Positions 46,995 through 57,369 of a stretch of 64,000 nt of DNA are shown here, one piece after another. Below the pieces are notes generated by a model, which saw nothing but the letters and a program-made list of their open reading frames with translations, was not told the origin of the DNA and did no database searches. The stretch spans positions 2,426,001-2,490,000 of the forward strand of contig NC_013959.1 of the NCBI RefSeq assembly GCF_000025705.1. Direction: 5' to 3'. The translations under genes were made by a program, and so were the position numbers. Every line of letters starts with the position of its first letter. Position 1 is the stretch's first letter. The DNA is from Sideroxydans lithotrophicus ES-1 (GTDB taxonomy: Bacteria > Pseudomonadota > Gammaproteobacteria > Burkholderiales > Gallionellaceae).

Positions 46995-48731
46995 TCAGCT
47001 GGCCGGCACCTTCAGCTGCTTGCGCTGCTCGCTAAGCTGCTTGTAGCGCTCCTGCTCTACCGGGCTCTTCAGCCCATTGGCCTCCAGCATGGCGATCTCG
47101 GCATTCACTGCATCTAGCTGCATTTTGCGCAGCAATCCCGAGAATTCGGCCCCGATATCGAAATCGTCGCCCAGATGCATGATGTCGCCCTGTGCGGTGG
47201 CGAACACTGGCCCGTGCATCGTGCCCTGAAATTGCTGGGTCAGCGCGGCGGTGCTGACTTCGTCCGCGCCTTCGTGCAGCCAGTCGGCCAAAGCCGCGAT
47301 CGCCGCCGCTTCGTTGCCCTCGGCATGTCCATGCAGCCAGTCACCGGGCAGTTGGCGCGCCAGTTCCGGCTTCATCACCAGGCAGCGCAACAAGCTGCGC
47401 AAACCGGACGGCGTGGTTCGCCTGGCCTTGGGCGGTGCGGCGCGCTGCGGTGCGGCAACAGGTTTGATGGACCACAAGGCTTCCAGTTCCGCCTGGGTGA
47501 CGCCGGCCAGTGCGGCCACCTCCTTGCGCAACAACAATGCGGTGGTCGGCGCGGTGATGGCGGTGAGCAGCGGCTGGGCGTTCTTGAGCAGGGTGCTCTT
47601 GCCTTCCTGGGTGCGCAGGTCAACTTGCGCAGTCAACTCGCGCAGCAGGTAGCCGGAGAGCGGCAGCGAATTTTCCAGTTCGAGCTCGAAGGCTTCGTGG
47701 CCGAATTCGCGGATGTAGGTGTCGGGATCGTGCTCTTCCGGCAGGAACAGGAAGCCGAGACGCTTGCCGTCCTGCAGTTGCGGCAGTGCGTTCTCCAGCG
47801 CGCGCCAGGCGGCCTTCTGGCCGGCGCGATCGCCGTCGAAGCAGAACACCACCTGGTCGCACAGGCGCAGCAGCTTTTGCACGTGGTACGGCGTGGTGGC
47901 CGTGCCCAAGGTGGCCACGGCATATTCGACGCCATGCTGTGCCAGCGCCACCGCATCCATGTAGCCCTCGACCACGATCACGCGCTGATGGGCACGGATG
48001 GCTTTCTGCGCCTGGAACAGGCCGTAGAGCTCGTGGCCTTTCTCGAACAGCGTGGTCTCGGGCGAATTGAGGTATTTGGGCTCGCCCTTGTCCAGCACGC
48101 GCCCGCCGAAGCCAATGACCTGGCCGCGCACGTTGACGATGGGGAACATGATGCGGTCGCGGAAACGGTCGTAGCGCTTGCCGCCTTCACCTTCGATCAC
48201 CAGTCCGGTCTCGACCAGGCTGGCATCCTGATAGTTGGGCACGACGGCTTTCAGGTTCTGCCAGTCGTCGGGAGCATAGCCGATGCCGAAGCGCGCGGCG
48301 ACTTCGCCGGAAAGCCCGCGGCGTTTGAGGTAGTCGATGGCACGCGGGGTCTGCTTCAGTTGCTCGCGGTAGTAACGCGTGGCGGATTGCATCAGGTCGT
48401 ACAGATCAGGAGCGACCTTGTGTTGCGGCACATTGGAGGCTTCCTGCGGCACGCTGACGCCGATGCTCTTGGCCAGATCTTCCACCGCCTCGACGAAGCC
48501 CATGCCGGTATGCTCCATGACGAAGCCGATGGCGGTGCCGTGTGCGCCGCAACCGAAGCAGTGATAGAACTGTTTGCTCTGGCTGACCGTGAACGAGGGA
48601 GATTTTTCAGTATGGAAAGGACAGCAGGCGACGTAGTTGGCACCGGCCTTCTTGAGCGGCAGGTAGCGCTCGATCACGTCCACGATGTCGAGGCGGTTGA
48701 GCAGATCCTGAATGAAACTTTTTGGAATCAC
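46995..48731 (-). CDS. dnaG: DNA primase
   Basis: A 578-residue primase. The N-terminal CHC2 zinc finger reads CPFHTEKSPSFTVS and YHCFGCGAHGTA. The TOPRIM domain shows VEGYMDAVALAQHG and FCFDGDRAGQKAAW. The C-terminal helicase-binding domain has normal length. Start ATG 48731 (MIPKSFIQDLLNRLDIVDVI). It precedes rpoD as in the classical macromolecular-synthesis operon. Confidence 0.97.
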   Translation of the reverse strand: MIPKSFIQDLLNRLDIVDVIERYLPLKKAGANYVACCPFHTEKSPSFTVSQSKQFYHCFGCGAHGTAIGFVMEHTGMGFVEAVEDLAKSIGVSVPQEASNVPQHKVAPDLYDLMQSATRYYREQLKQTPRAIDYLKRRGLSGEVAARFGIGYAPDDWQNLKAVVPNYQDASLVETGLVIEGEGGKRYDRFRDRIMFPIVNVRGQVIGFGGRVLDKGEPKYLNSPETTLFEKGHELYGLFQAQKAIRAHQRVIVVEGYMDAVALAQHGVEYAVATLGTATTPYHVQKLLRLCDQVVFCFDGDRAGQKAAWRALENALPQLQDGKRLGFLFLPEEHDPDTYIREFGHEAFELELENSLPLSGYLLRELTAQVDLRTQEGKSTLLKNAQPLLTAITAPTTALLLRKEVAALAGVTQAELEALWSIKPVAAPQRAAPPKARRTTPSGLRSLLRCLVMKPELARQLPGDWLHGHAEGNEAAAIAALADWLHEGADEVSTAALTQQFQGTMHGPVFATAQGDIMHLGDDFDIGAEFSGLLRKMQLDAVNAEIAMLEANGLKSPVEQERYKQLSEQRKQLKVPAS

Positions 48732-48776
48732 TCCGCCCTCGCCTAAGACTAATTAAGAAACCAGAATTCTATCGTG

Positions 48777-48905
48777 AAGCTTGAAAACCGTAGCGAGCGG
48801 CCAGAGTGCAAGGCGCACGGAGCGCAGAAACCGGAATGTACTCAAAGTACATGAGGATTTCGAGCACCGCGCAACGCAGCAATCTGGTCGCGCAGTAGGT
48901 TTTCG
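48777..48905. repeat. Foldback element between yqeY and dnaG
   Basis: A stretch of about 125 bases folds on itself. GAAAACCGTAGCGAGCGGCC near its left end pairs imperfectly with the complement of CTGGTCGCGCAGTAGG near the right, and the centre TGTACT-CAA-AGTACA is perfect. It abuts the yqeY stop codon exactly. There is no coding capacity. It resembles MITE-like or REP-type dispersed elements. Confidence 0.7.
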
Positions 48906-49352
48906 TTACTTGGTGAGCTGGGCCTTGATCAGGCCGGAGACCTTGCCCATGTCGGCGCGTCCGGCCAGCTTGGGCTTGACCACGCCCATGACCTTGCCCA
49001 TGTCTTGCGGGCCGACCGCACCCGTCGCGGCAATAGCCTCGGCGATGGCGGCGACGATCTCGGCTTCGCTCAGCTGTTGCGGCATGTAGGTCTGCAGGAC
49101 GGAAACCTCGAATTCCTCGACATCCACCAGGTCCTGGCGGTTCGCCGCCTTGTACTGACTGATGGAATCGCGGCGCTGCTTCAGCATTTTCTCAATAATG
49201 GAAACGACATCGGCGTCGGTCAGTTCGATGCGCTCGTCCACCTCGCGCTGCTTCATCGCCGCAAGCAAAAGACGAATCGCCCCGAGACGCGCAGTTTCCT
49301 TGGCGCGCATCGCGGTCTTCATGTCTTCGTTGATCTGCTGTTTCAGGCTCAT
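48906..49352 (-). CDS. yqeY: GatB/YqeY domain protein
   Basis: A 148-residue helical protein, MSLKQQINEDMKTAMRAKET at its start, matching the YqeY family related to the tail of GatB. Its function is unclear; it is possibly tRNA-related. It lies between rpsU and dnaG, its usual position. Confidence 0.93.
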   Translation of the reverse strand: MSLKQQINEDMKTAMRAKETARLGAIRLLLAAMKQREVDERIELTDADVVSIIEKMLKQRRDSISQYKAANRQDLVDVEEFEVSVLQTYMPQQLSEAEIVAAIAEAIAATGAVGPQDMGKVMGVVKPKLAGRADMGKVSGLIKAQLTK

Positions 49353-49406
49353 CGCAAAAACAAACGCCGCAACCTCGATGGATTGCGGCGTCGCTTGAGA
49401 AAAGGA

Positions 49407-49619
49407 TTAGTACAGCTTCGGCGGCAGCGTCTGGCTGCGCAGGCGCTTGTAGTGGCGTTTCACGGCAGCGGCCAGCTTGCGCTTGCGCTCTGCGGTTGGC
49501 TTTTCGTAAAACTCGCGGGCGCGCAACTCGGTCAACAGACCGGTCTTTTCCACAGAACGCTTGAAGCGGCGCATCGCCACTTCGAACGGCTCATTCTCTT
49601 TTACACGTACAGTCGTCAT
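49407..49619 (-). CDS. rpsU: 30S ribosomal protein S21
   Basis: A 70-residue basic protein that helps initiation on the 30S subunit. [20 protein letters not shown] and [20 protein letters not shown] are typical. ATG 49619 gives the family length. First gene of the rpsU-yqeY-dnaG-rpoD operon. Confidence 0.97.
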   Translation of the reverse strand: MTTVRVKENEPFEVAMRRFKRSVEKTGLLTELRAREFYEKPTAERKRKLAAAVKRHYKRLRSQTLPPKLY

Positions 49620-49736
49620 GGACAAACTACCTTCTACCAAAAAATCGAGGGCGCGATTCTACAAAACAACGGCTTATTCCACAACCGATATTTTCCGGCC
49701 CTTCCTGACCGGCCGGAGCGCATCCGGGAGCGGCCG

Positions 49737-50213
49737 CTATCGCCTTTGACGGCGTTTGTTCAGCACATACAGGAAGTTGAAGCTGCCCAGCACGATGATG
49801 GTGTAGAACAATGCGCCATGGACCATGTGGGCGAAGTTGTCGTTGTAGACATGATTCAGCCAGAACGAGCCGTCTTTGCCCAGTTCCAGACCGCTATCCG
49901 GCACCAGGAACACCAGCACACCGGTGACTGGCAGGAGCCGCAAGACGTTGAAGAACACCCGGTGTATGGCCCTGGTGACATCGTGCGGATCGGCGGCACG
50001 CAGGCGCATTTCGGACTCCTTGTTACCCGGGTGCAGGTAGAACATGCCCACTGCGAAGAACGCCGCTGCAGCCAGGATATGTCCCGCATAGAACAGTACC
50101 AGCAGCGGGGAGGCCAGGTGGTCATGGATGACATAGCCTCCGAGCCAGGCCAACTCCAGCAAGCTGAACTGCAACCAGTGCGAAACGAATACGTACCTGA
50201 CCCAACCGAGCAT
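49737..50213 (-). CDS. Hypothetical membrane protein, four helices
   Basis: A 158-residue integral membrane protein with helices at about 12-30, 36-58, 88-105 and 130-150 and several histidines in or near them (VIHDHLASPLLVLFYAGHIL, YNDNFAHMVHGALF). Paired membrane histidines recall heme b proteins, but no family signature is clear. It stands alone between rpsU and tyrS on the minus strand. I do not name a function. Confidence 0.75.
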   Translation of the reverse strand: MLGWVRYVFVSHWLQFSLLELAWLGGYVIHDHLASPLLVLFYAGHILAAAAFFAVGMFYLHPGNKESEMRLRAADPHDVTRAIHRVFFNVLRLLPVTGVLVFLVPDSGLELGKDGSFWLNHVYNDNFAHMVHGALFYTIIVLGSFNFLYVLNKRRQRR

Positions 50214-50321
50214 GTATCACCTTTCGCCTAATTTGCCGGACAACAACGCTCTCTGCCCGAGGGCCGGGGAGAACGCGCTGCCTCGAATCCGATTATTTGT
50301 TATCGAGCCTTGCGGGCGGAT

Positions 50322-51518
50322 TCAGCCGACATTGATACGGCCGAACTTGCGCTTGCCGACTTGCGCCACGACGACTGCGCCGGCCTTGAGTTGCAGCGAC
50401 TTGTCGCTGACCTTTTCGCCGTCGAGCTTGACGCCGCCCTGGTCGATCATGCGCAGCGCCTCCGAGGTGCTGGCGACGAGGTTGGCCTGCTTGAGCAGGT
50501 TCGCGATGGCGATGCTGCCGTCAACGGATTGCACGGTGAGCTCGGGCATGTCATCCGGCAACACGCCTTTCTGGAAACGCGCCTCGAATTCGGCCAGCGC
50601 ATCCTCGGCCGCCTTTTGCGAGTGGAAGCGGGCGACGATCTCCTGTGCCAGCAGCACCTTGATGTCGCGCGGGTTGCGGCCGCCGTTCACTTCGTCGCGC
50701 CAATGGGCGATCTGGGCGAGGCTGCGGAACGACAGCAATTCGAGATAGCGCCACATCAGGTCGTCGGAGATGGACATGAGCTTGCCGAACATGTCTTGCG
50801 GGGTGTCGGTGATGCCGACATAGTTGCCCAGCGACTTGGACATCTTGTTGACGCCATCCAGGCCTTCCAGCAACGGCATGGTGAGCACGCACTGCGCGGG
50901 CTGGCCGAAATGCCGCTGCAATTCGCGCCCCATCAGCAGGTTGAATTTCTGGTCGGTGCCGCCAAGCTCGAGGTCGGCCTTGAGCGCGACGGAGTCGTAG
51001 CCCTGCACCAGCGGATAGATGAATTCGTGGATGGCGATGGGCTGGCTGGCCTTGTAGCGTTTGCCGAAGTCGTCGCGCTCCAGCATCTGCGCCACGGTAT
51101 GGGTGGCCGCCAGCTTGATCAGGTCGACCGCGCTGAATTTGTCCATCCAGGCGGAGTTGAACACGACTTCGGTCTTGTTCGGGTCGAGCACCTTGAACAC
51201 CTGGTCCTTGTAACTTTGCGCATTGGCAAGCACCTGCTCACGCGACAACGGCGGACGGGTGGCGTTCTTGCCAGTGGGGTCGCCGATCATGCCGGTGAAA
51301 TCGCCGATCAGGAACAGGGCATGGTGGCCCAGGTCCTGCAGTTGGCGCATCTTGTTGAGCAGCACGGTGTGGCCCAGGTGCAGGTCGGGCGCGGTGGGAT
51401 CGAACCCCGCTTTGATGCGCAGCGGGCGCCCCTCTGCCAGTTTCTTGTCAAGTTCGGATTCGAGCAGCAGCTCATCACTACCGCGCTTGATTTGATTGAG
51501 TATTTCTTGTTGACTCAT
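50322..51518 (-). CDS. tyrS: Tyrosyl-tRNA synthetase
   Basis: A 398-residue class I synthetase of the TyrZ-like type. [11 protein letters not shown] is the HIGH motif and [10 protein letters not shown] the KMSKS loop. A C-terminal S4 RNA-binding domain follows ([19 protein letters not shown]). ATG 51518 ([19 protein letters not shown]) is chosen; a GTG eight codons earlier is an alternative and neither has a strong ribosome site. Divergent from the M23 peptidase gene. Confidence 0.96.
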   Translation of the reverse strand: MSQQEILNQIKRGSDELLLESELDKKLAEGRPLRIKAGFDPTAPDLHLGHTVLLNKMRQLQDLGHHALFLIGDFTGMIGDPTGKNATRPPLSREQVLANAQSYKDQVFKVLDPNKTEVVFNSAWMDKFSAVDLIKLAATHTVAQMLERDDFGKRYKASQPIAIHEFIYPLVQGYDSVALKADLELGGTDQKFNLLMGRELQRHFGQPAQCVLTMPLLEGLDGVNKMSKSLGNYVGITDTPQDMFGKLMSISDDLMWRYLELLSFRSLAQIAHWRDEVNGGRNPRDIKVLLAQEIVARFHSQKAAEDALAEFEARFQKGVLPDDMPELTVQSVDGSIAIANLLKQANLVASTSEALRMIDQGGVKLDGEKVSDKSLQLKAGAVVVAQVGKRKFGRINVG

Positions 51519-51677
51519 GTCGAAAGACCGCTTGTCTGTCACTCGGTTGCCACTTGAACGGATTTTGATGGGGTACCGCTTTCTGTTAAAGTGGCGCCCC
51601 TGAATTCAATAAGTCCTTGTGTTTGCCGATAAAGATTCACGGACATTCACAATGCTCTACCGCCTTGGGAGGCGCGA

Positions 51678-52976
51678 ATGTTACCGCAAAATACATTGTC
51701 ACACGCACACAAAATGAAGCTGCGATGGTTCGTCACCTTGTCCAGCCTGCCCTTGCTGGGGGTAGTGACGGCTTTTGGCATCATGCCGCAGACGGATGTC
51801 ATTTCGCAGTCGCAAAAGACCCTGATCGAAGATATCGCCCTCCCCACCGCCCAACCCGTCCCGAGTAACGCAACCTCTTTCTGGCGCAACGACCGCGTCC
51901 AGCGCGGCGACACCGTGGCCGAGCTGCTGCGCCGCCTGAATGTGGAAGACCCGACTGCCAGCGACTATCTGCGCAACAACAAAGACGCCGCGGGATTGCG
52001 CCGCCTGCCCGTGGGCAAGGAAGTCCAGGCAGAGACCGATGCCAATGGCGCCCTGCTGGCGCTGCGCTATCTGGACGGCAACGCCAATCAGGTGGTGATC
52101 GAGAAGAGCGGCAACGGTTTCAAGACGCACACGCTGCCCGCCCAGACCGAGAAACGCACCCAGATCCGCACCGGCGAGATCGAAACCAATCTGTTCGCCG
52201 CGACCGATGAGGCCGGCCTGCCCGACCCGGCTGCCAACCAGCTGTCGGACATCTTCGGCGGGGACATCGATTTCCATCGCGATCTGCGCAAGGGCGACAA
52301 ATTCACGGTGATCTACGAGATGAACTACATCAACGGCGAACCCGTGCGCACCGGTCGCATCATCTCTGCCGAATTCATCAACCGCGGTCATATTTACCGC
52401 GCCGCATATTTCCAGACCAGCGAAAACTCCGGCGATTACTATTCGCCGGACGGCAAGAGCATGCACAAGGCCTTCCTGCGCTCGCCGCTGGAGTTCTCCC
52501 GCATCAGTTCCGTGTTCAGCAAATCGCGTTTCCATCCGATCCTGAACAAATGGCGCGCGCATAAAGGTGTGGACTACGCCGCTCCCATCGGCACCAAGGT
52601 CAAGGTCACCAGCGACGGGGTCGTCGCCTTCGTGGGCAAGCAACACGGTTACGGCAACGTGGTGATGGTCGATCATCAGGGACACTTCACCACGGTGTAC
52701 GGCCATCTGTCCCGTTTCGCCGGCGGACTCCACAAAGGGGAGCGCGTAAGCCAGGGGCAGGTCATCGCCTATGTCGGCATGACCGGCCTGGCCACCGGCC
52801 CGCACTTGCACTATGAATTCCGCATGAACGGAGTCCAGCGCGACCCCTTGAAAGTGGCACTACCGGATGGCAAGCCGATCAGCGAAACGCAACAGGCCGC
52901 CTTCACCGCAGCGACAAGCCCATTGTTCGCGGAACTGGACACTTTCCACAATACTCGTATCGCCAAGCTCGATTAA
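51678..52976 (+). CDS. M23-family murein endopeptidase (MepM-like)
   Basis: A 432-residue cell-wall enzyme anchored by one N-terminal membrane segment (about 16-36). A LysM/OapA-like region follows (RNDRVQRGDTVAELLRRLN), then a second N-domain. The C-terminal peptidase carries HKGVDYAAPIGT and GPHLHYEFRMNG, the HxxxD and HxH zinc motifs. It probably cleaves cross-links to allow wall growth. It precedes anmK, a wall-recycling gene, in the same direction. Confidence 0.93.
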   Translation: MLPQNTLSHAHKMKLRWFVTLSSLPLLGVVTAFGIMPQTDVISQSQKTLIEDIALPTAQPVPSNATSFWRNDRVQRGDTVAELLRRLNVEDPTASDYLRNNKDAAGLRRLPVGKEVQAETDANGALLALRYLDGNANQVVIEKSGNGFKTHTLPAQTEKRTQIRTGEIETNLFAATDEAGLPDPAANQLSDIFGGDIDFHRDLRKGDKFTVIYEMNYINGEPVRTGRIISAEFINRGHIYRAAYFQTSENSGDYYSPDGKSMHKAFLRSPLEFSRISSVFSKSRFHPILNKWRAHKGVDYAAPIGTKVKVTSDGVVAFVGKQHGYGNVVMVDHQGHFTTVYGHLSRFAGGLHKGERVSQGQVIAYVGMTGLATGPHLHYEFRMNGVQRDPLKVALPDGKPISETQQAAFTAATSPLFAELDTFHNTRIAKLD

Positions 52977-53103
52977 CGTGAATTCGCAAAGCGATTCGTT
53001 TGCCACCTCGCCCGCTTGCGGGATAACCAGCGACTTGCTGGCGGGATCTGCCAGCTTGGTCGAATGGCTAGTAGTTGCATCAGAGAATTGAGGTTGGGGT
53101 AAG

Positions 53104-54204
53104 GTGAACCAGTCCTCCGACCTTTATATCGGCATCATGTCCGGCACCAGTCTGGACGGGATCGATACGGCCCTGGTCGATCTGTCGGAAACTTCGCCCC
53201 GCCTCGTCGCCAGTCATTACCAGCCGTATGCAGAGCCGCTCAAGGAAGCGTTGCTGGCGTTGCACCAGGTATCGCATAACGAGCTGCATCAGGCACAACT
53301 CATCTCCAACCGGCTGGCGCGCGAATACGCCGATGCCACGCTGGTTCTGCTCAGCAAAGCCGGCGTAACGGCTTCCCAGGTGCAAGCCATCGGCTGCCAC
53401 GGACAGACCGTGCGGCACCGCCCCGAGCACGGCTACACCATACAGCTCAACAACGCCGCCTTGCTGGCGGAGCTGACCGGCATCCATGTGGTGAGCGACT
53501 TTCGCAGCCGTGACATCGCGGCACGCGGACAAGGTGCGCCGCTGGTGCCCGCTTTTCACGACAAGGTATTGCGCCATCCCGGCATCCATCGCGTCATCGT
53601 CAATATCGGCGGCATCGCCAACCTGACCGACCTTCCGCCCGGCAGTGCGACGACGGGATTCGACTCCGGCCCCGGCAACCTGTTGATGGATGCATGGATC
53701 ACCCGCCATCAGGGCAAGGCCTACGACAAGAACGGCACATGGGCCACCAGCGGCAAGGTCATCCCCGACCTGCTGCACAGGCTGCTGGCGGAACCCTACT
53801 TCGCCTTGCCGCCCCCCAAGAGCACCGGGCGCGACTTGTTCAGTCTTGCCTGGCTGCAGATATACCTGAATGGAACCGAGGCGCATGAAGATGTGCAGGC
53901 GACTTTGCTCGCACTCACCGGCGAGAGCATCGCTGCCGCAGTGCGGCGTTATTGCGGGGAAACCGATGAGATCTATCTGTGCGGCGGCGGCGCGCATAAC
54001 GAGGCGCTGGTCGCTTACTTGCAGCGCGCGATGCCCCGATACCGAATCCAGAAGACCGAGGCATTAGGCATCGCCGCCGACTGGATGGAAGCCATCGCGT
54101 TTGCCTGGCTGGCACAGCAAACGATGCACTTGAAGCCGGGCAATCTGCCTTCCGTCACCGGTGCCCGGCACCCTTGCGTGCTGGGCGCGATCTACCCCGC
54201 TTAA
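53104..54204 (+). CDS. anmK: Anhydro-N-acetylmuramic acid kinase
   Basis: A 366-residue sugar kinase that phosphorylates and opens 1,6-anhydro-MurNAc from murein turnover. YIGIMSGTSLDGIDTALVDL is the phosphate-binding motif, with FDSGPGNLLMDAW and LCGGGAHNEALV further on. The start is GTG at 53104 with GGGGTAAG just upstream. It follows the M23 peptidase gene by 127 bases. Confidence 0.96.
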   Translation: MNQSSDLYIGIMSGTSLDGIDTALVDLSETSPRLVASHYQPYAEPLKEALLALHQVSHNELHQAQLISNRLAREYADATLVLLSKAGVTASQVQAIGCHGQTVRHRPEHGYTIQLNNAALLAELTGIHVVSDFRSRDIAARGQGAPLVPAFHDKVLRHPGIHRVIVNIGGIANLTDLPPGSATTGFDSGPGNLLMDAWITRHQGKAYDKNGTWATSGKVIPDLLHRLLAEPYFALPPPKSTGRDLFSLAWLQIYLNGTEAHEDVQATLLALTGESIAAAVRRYCGETDEIYLCGGGAHNEALVAYLQRAMPRYRIQKTEALGIAADWMEAIAFAWLAQQTMHLKPGNLPSVTGARHPCVLGAIYPA

Positions 54205-54249
54205 GGGAGCTTCTACAAACCCAAATTTCTTGAAGCCCCATAAAACAAA

Positions 54250-54270
54250 ACGGGGCGCAGAGCGCCCCGT
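54250..54270. terminator. Bidirectional terminator between anmK and erpA
   Basis: ACGGGGCGC-AGA-GCGCCCCGT, 9-bp perfect arms with A-rich left flank, lies between two convergent genes. Confidence 0.85.
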
Positions 54271-54293
54271 TCCTGCATCAACATCTGTCCCGC

Positions 54294-54644
54294 TTATACC
54301 GAGAACGACGATCCGCAACCGCAAGTGGTAGTGGCATTCGGGTTCTTGATGACGAACTGCGAACCTTCCAGACCTTCGGTGTAATCGATCTCCGCGCCAA
54401 CCAGATACTGGAAGCTCATCGGGTCGATCAACAACTGCACGCCGTTCTTGTTCATCACGGTGTCATCTTCGTTGGCCACTTCGTCGAAAGTGAAGCCGTA
54501 CTGGAAGCCGGAACAGCCGCCGCCGCTGACGAACACGCGCAGCTTCAGTTCGGCGTTACCCTCTTCTTCGATCAGCTGCTTCACTTTGTTTGCTGCATTG
54601 TCCGTAAACAGCAGCGGGTCTTGCAAATCGGTTACTGTATTCAT
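54294..54644 (-). CDS. erpA: Iron-sulfur cluster insertion protein ErpA
   Basis: A 116-residue A-type carrier delivering Fe-S clusters to apoproteins. The three ligand cysteines are in [11 protein letters not shown] and [11 protein letters not shown]. Full length with the ErpA-type N-terminus. It follows the bactofilin gene. Confidence 0.95.
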   Translation of the reverse strand: MNTVTDLQDPLLFTDNAANKVKQLIEEEGNAELKLRVFVSGGGCSGFQYGFTFDEVANEDDTVMNKNGVQLLIDPMSFQYLVGAEIDYTEGLEGSQFVIKNPNATTTCGCGSSFSV

Positions 54645-54672
54645 GTTACCTCCTAACTTGTTTGTTTGATTA

Positions 54673-55077
54673 TCACTCGGATGCGCCGAGCTTGAAAGCC
54701 ACTACCTTGTCTTCCGCTTCCGCCAGATGGATCAGCCTGCCTTCGACGATCGCGCCCAACTGTATTTCCAATGTTTTGTAGTGTACATCACCTGTGACCT
54801 TGGCCTTGCTTTGCAGTTCCAGGTAATCCGAGGCATTCACCGGACCGACTATGGTGCCATTCACCACCAGATGAGTGACCTTGATCTCGCCATCCACGCG
54901 CGCATGCTCGCTCAGCACCAGGGTGCTCGGCTTGCTGAGATCGGCGATCACGTTGCCCCTGATCTCGCCATCCACCCGAAGTCCGCCGGTGAAGCTGACG
55001 TTGCCTTCGATCCTGGTTCCGGCGCCGACCAGGGAGTCGATACGATTCTGCGGTTTACTATGCCGACTGCTGAACAT
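54673..55077 (-). CDS. Bactofilin (polymer-forming cytoskeletal protein)
   Basis: A 134-residue beta-helical protein. [20 protein letters not shown] and further short repeats with G, V and D spacing are typical of the DUF583 domain. Bactofilins polymerise without nucleotide and often position wall enzymes. Start ATG 55077 ([20 protein letters not shown]). It lies next to DUF6776 and erpA. Confidence 0.93.
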   Translation of the reverse strand: MFSSRHSKPQNRIDSLVGAGTRIEGNVSFTGGLRVDGEIRGNVIADLSKPSTLVLSEHARVDGEIKVTHLVVNGTIVGPVNASDYLELQSKAKVTGDVHYKTLEIQLGAIVEGRLIHLAEAEDKVVAFKLGASE

Positions 55078-55090
55078 GTTCACTTCTCCT

Positions 55091-55852
55091 TTAAGACAAA
55101 GGGGACAGGCCGACAGTCTGTTGGACCTTGGGTTCCTGCACCCCTTTCTCATACACCCGCACCTGGACGCTTTCGACTTTCATCTCGGGTGGCAGTTTGA
55201 ATCCTTTATCGACGCGTTGGTAATACTTGAAGCTCAACTGGTATGAGGCCACATCCGAAGGCGAATCTTCCTGCGGGAATTGTAGCACTACTTTCTTGCC
55301 GTCCTGCTCGCCGTTCACGACCAGTTGCATGCTTCCCTGAAAGGCCTTACCGCGCTGCTGGACACTCTGCACCAGCAACATGCGGCAAAGATATTCGCCC
55401 GGCAGGCTATCGGGCTCGATCTTCAGGCGATGGATGGACAGCTCCGCCTCGCGCGAACCGGTCAGCGGCAGGTTCTGGAAGAACAGCAGATCTTCCTGCA
55501 GACGCGCATTTTCGTCATGCAGGTTCTTCAGCTGGGCTTCAATCCCCTGATTGGATGCCTGATCGATCTGGCCCTGACGCTCATATGCCGCAACCTGATT
55601 GGACAATCTGGAGTTCTCGCTTTCCAGATGCTTCACGCGCTCGTGCAGATCGCCCAACTCCTGCTCTGCCTGGCCGCGATGGAAGCCGGCAAACTCCAGC
55701 CCGGAATTGTATGCCCACCAGACCAGCAGCCCGAACAGCACCAGGAAAGGCAACAGGATGGCCCAGCGCACATACCATGGCACATGAGGGCGCACCGACA
55801 ATCGTGGCGCAGAGATGCTGAATTTGCGTCGGAAGCTTCGAATCATTTTCAT
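55091..55852 (-). CDS. DUF6776 family membrane protein
   Basis: A 253-residue single-pass inner-membrane protein. A membrane helix lies at about 28-50 (WAILLPFLVLFGLLVWWAYN). A coiled coil follows (LGDLHERVKHLESENSRLS to residue about 125), then a beta-rich periplasmic domain. It starts two bases after the argC stop. The bactofilin gene follows directly, so a role in cell-shape or envelope assembly is possible; that is inference. Confidence 0.85.
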   Translation of the reverse strand: MKMIRSFRRKFSISAPRLSVRPHVPWYVRWAILLPFLVLFGLLVWWAYNSGLEFAGFHRGQAEQELGDLHERVKHLESENSRLSNQVAAYERQGQIDQASNQGIEAQLKNLHDENARLQEDLLFFQNLPLTGSREAELSIHRLKIEPDSLPGEYLCRMLLVQSVQQRGKAFQGSMQLVVNGEQDGKKVVLQFPQEDSPSDVASYQLSFKYYQRVDKGFKLPPEMKVESVQVRVYEKGVQEPKVQQTVGLSPLS

Positions 55853-55854
55853 AA

Positions 55855-56889
55855 TCAGGGAAGCAAAGGAATCACATTCAAGCCTGTAGTCTCCGGAAGT
55901 CCGAACATGATGTTCATATTCTGTACCGCCTGCCCTGCTGCACCCTTGACCAAGTTGTCGATCACCGACAGCACCACCACCGTATCTCCGCCTTGCGGCC
56001 GGTGTACCGCGATACGGCACAGGTTGGAACCGCGTACTGAGCGCGTTTCCGGCATGCTGCCGGCAGGCAGCACGTCGACGAACGTTTCGTTGGCGTAGCG
56101 CTGTTCGAACAGTGCCTGCAGGTCTGCGTCCTTCCTTACCCGTCCATACAGCGTGGCATGGATGCCCCGTATCATCGGCGTCAGGTGCGGCACAAAGGTC
56201 AGCCCGACCGGTTTGCCAAACACGTTCGCCAAGCCTTGCCTGATCTCCGGCAGGTGCCGGTGACCAGCCACGCCATACGCCTTGAAACTGTCCGCAGCTT
56301 CGGAGAACAGGGTGGGAATCTCGGCCTTGCGTCCAGCACCGGAGACGCCGGATTTGGCATCAGCGATCAGCGAACCTGCTTCTACCAGCCCTGCTTCCAG
56401 CAATGGGATGAAGCCCAGTTGCACCGCCGTGGGATAACAGCCGGGATTCGCCACCAGCCGTGCCTGCCTGATCTTCTCCCGGTTCACTTCCGGCAATCCA
56501 TACACCGCTTCCGCCACCAGGTCGGGACAGGCATGAGTCATGCCGTACCATTTTTCCCACTCGGCGATGTCCTTGATGCGGAAATCCGCCGCCAGGTCGA
56601 TCACCCGCACGCCTGCATCAAGCAGGGCACGTGTCTGCTGCATCGCGATACCGTTGGGAGTGGCGAAGAACACCACATCGCATTGATCGAGATGCGCTTC
56701 ATCCGGATGGACGAATTTCAGATCGACATAGCCGCGCAAGCTGGGGAACATCTGGCTGACCGGCGTGCCCGCATCGGCACGCGAAGTGATCGCCCGCAAC
56801 TCTGCCTGCGGATGTCCCGCCAGCAGCCGCAGCAACTCGACTCCGGTATAGCCCGTCCCGCCTACGATGCCGATCTTCAACACGTTCAC
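55855..56889 (-). CDS. argC: N-acetyl-gamma-glutamyl-phosphate reductase
   Basis: A 344-residue NADPH enzyme, third step of arginine synthesis. [20 protein letters not shown] is the nucleotide-binding motif and [14 protein letters not shown] holds the catalytic Cys. Full length. It lies between the rpsI terminator and DUF6776. Confidence 0.96.
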   Translation of the reverse strand: MNVLKIGIVGGTGYTGVELLRLLAGHPQAELRAITSRADAGTPVSQMFPSLRGYVDLKFVHPDEAHLDQCDVVFFATPNGIAMQQTRALLDAGVRVIDLAADFRIKDIAEWEKWYGMTHACPDLVAEAVYGLPEVNREKIRQARLVANPGCYPTAVQLGFIPLLEAGLVEAGSLIADAKSGVSGAGRKAEIPTLFSEAADSFKAYGVAGHRHLPEIRQGLANVFGKPVGLTFVPHLTPMIRGIHATLYGRVRKDADLQALFEQRYANETFVDVLPAGSMPETRSVRGSNLCRIAVHRPQGGDTVVVLSVIDNLVKGAAGQAVQNMNIMFGLPETTGLNVIPLLP

Positions 56890-56920
56890 ACCTCAAAAAA
56901 TCAGCTGCAAATGATAAAGG

Positions 56921-56945
56921 AAAAAGCCGCCCAAGGGCGGCTTTT
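56921..56945. terminator. Terminator downstream of rplM-rpsI
   Basis: AAAAGCCGCCCAAGGGCGGC followed by TTTT forms a GC-rich stem with A and T runs on both sides. It lies 30 bases after the rpsI stop on the minus strand. Confidence 0.85.
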
Positions 56946-56974
56946 CTGTCCTTGCGACAAACCCGCTGACGGGA

Positions 56975-57367
56975 TTAACGCTTGGAGAATTGCTTCCTGC
57001 GACGCGCCTTGCGCAGACCGACCTTCTTGCGCTCGACTTCACGTGCATCGCGGGTGACCAGACCAGCCTGGCTCAGAGTCGGCTTCAGCGAAGCATCGTA
57101 GTCGATCAGCGCGCGGGTGATACCGTGGCGTACCGCACCGGCCTGGCCGGATTCGCCGCCGCCGGATACGTTCACCATGATGTCGAATTTGCCAACCATG
57201 TCGGTCAGTTCCAGCGGTTGACGCACGACCATGCGGCCCGTCTCGCGCGAGAAGAACACGTCGATCGGCTTGTCGTTGACGACGATGTCGCCCTTGCCGG
57301 GTTTGATGAACACGCGTGCCACCGCACTCTTGCGACGGCCGGTTCCGTAGTTATAAGTCACGCTCAT
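56975..57367 (-). CDS. rpsI: 30S ribosomal protein S9
   Basis: A 130-residue protein, [20 protein letters not shown] at its start and ending [11 protein letters not shown], the tail that reaches the P-site tRNA. Preceded by rplM with a two-base gap. Confidence 0.98.
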   Translation of the reverse strand: MSVTYNYGTGRRKSAVARVFIKPGKGDIVVNDKPIDVFFSRETGRMVVRQPLELTDMVGKFDIMVNVSGGGESGQAGAVRHGITRALIDYDASLKPTLSQAGLVTRDAREVERKKVGLRKARRRKQFSKR

Positions 57368-57369
57368 GA

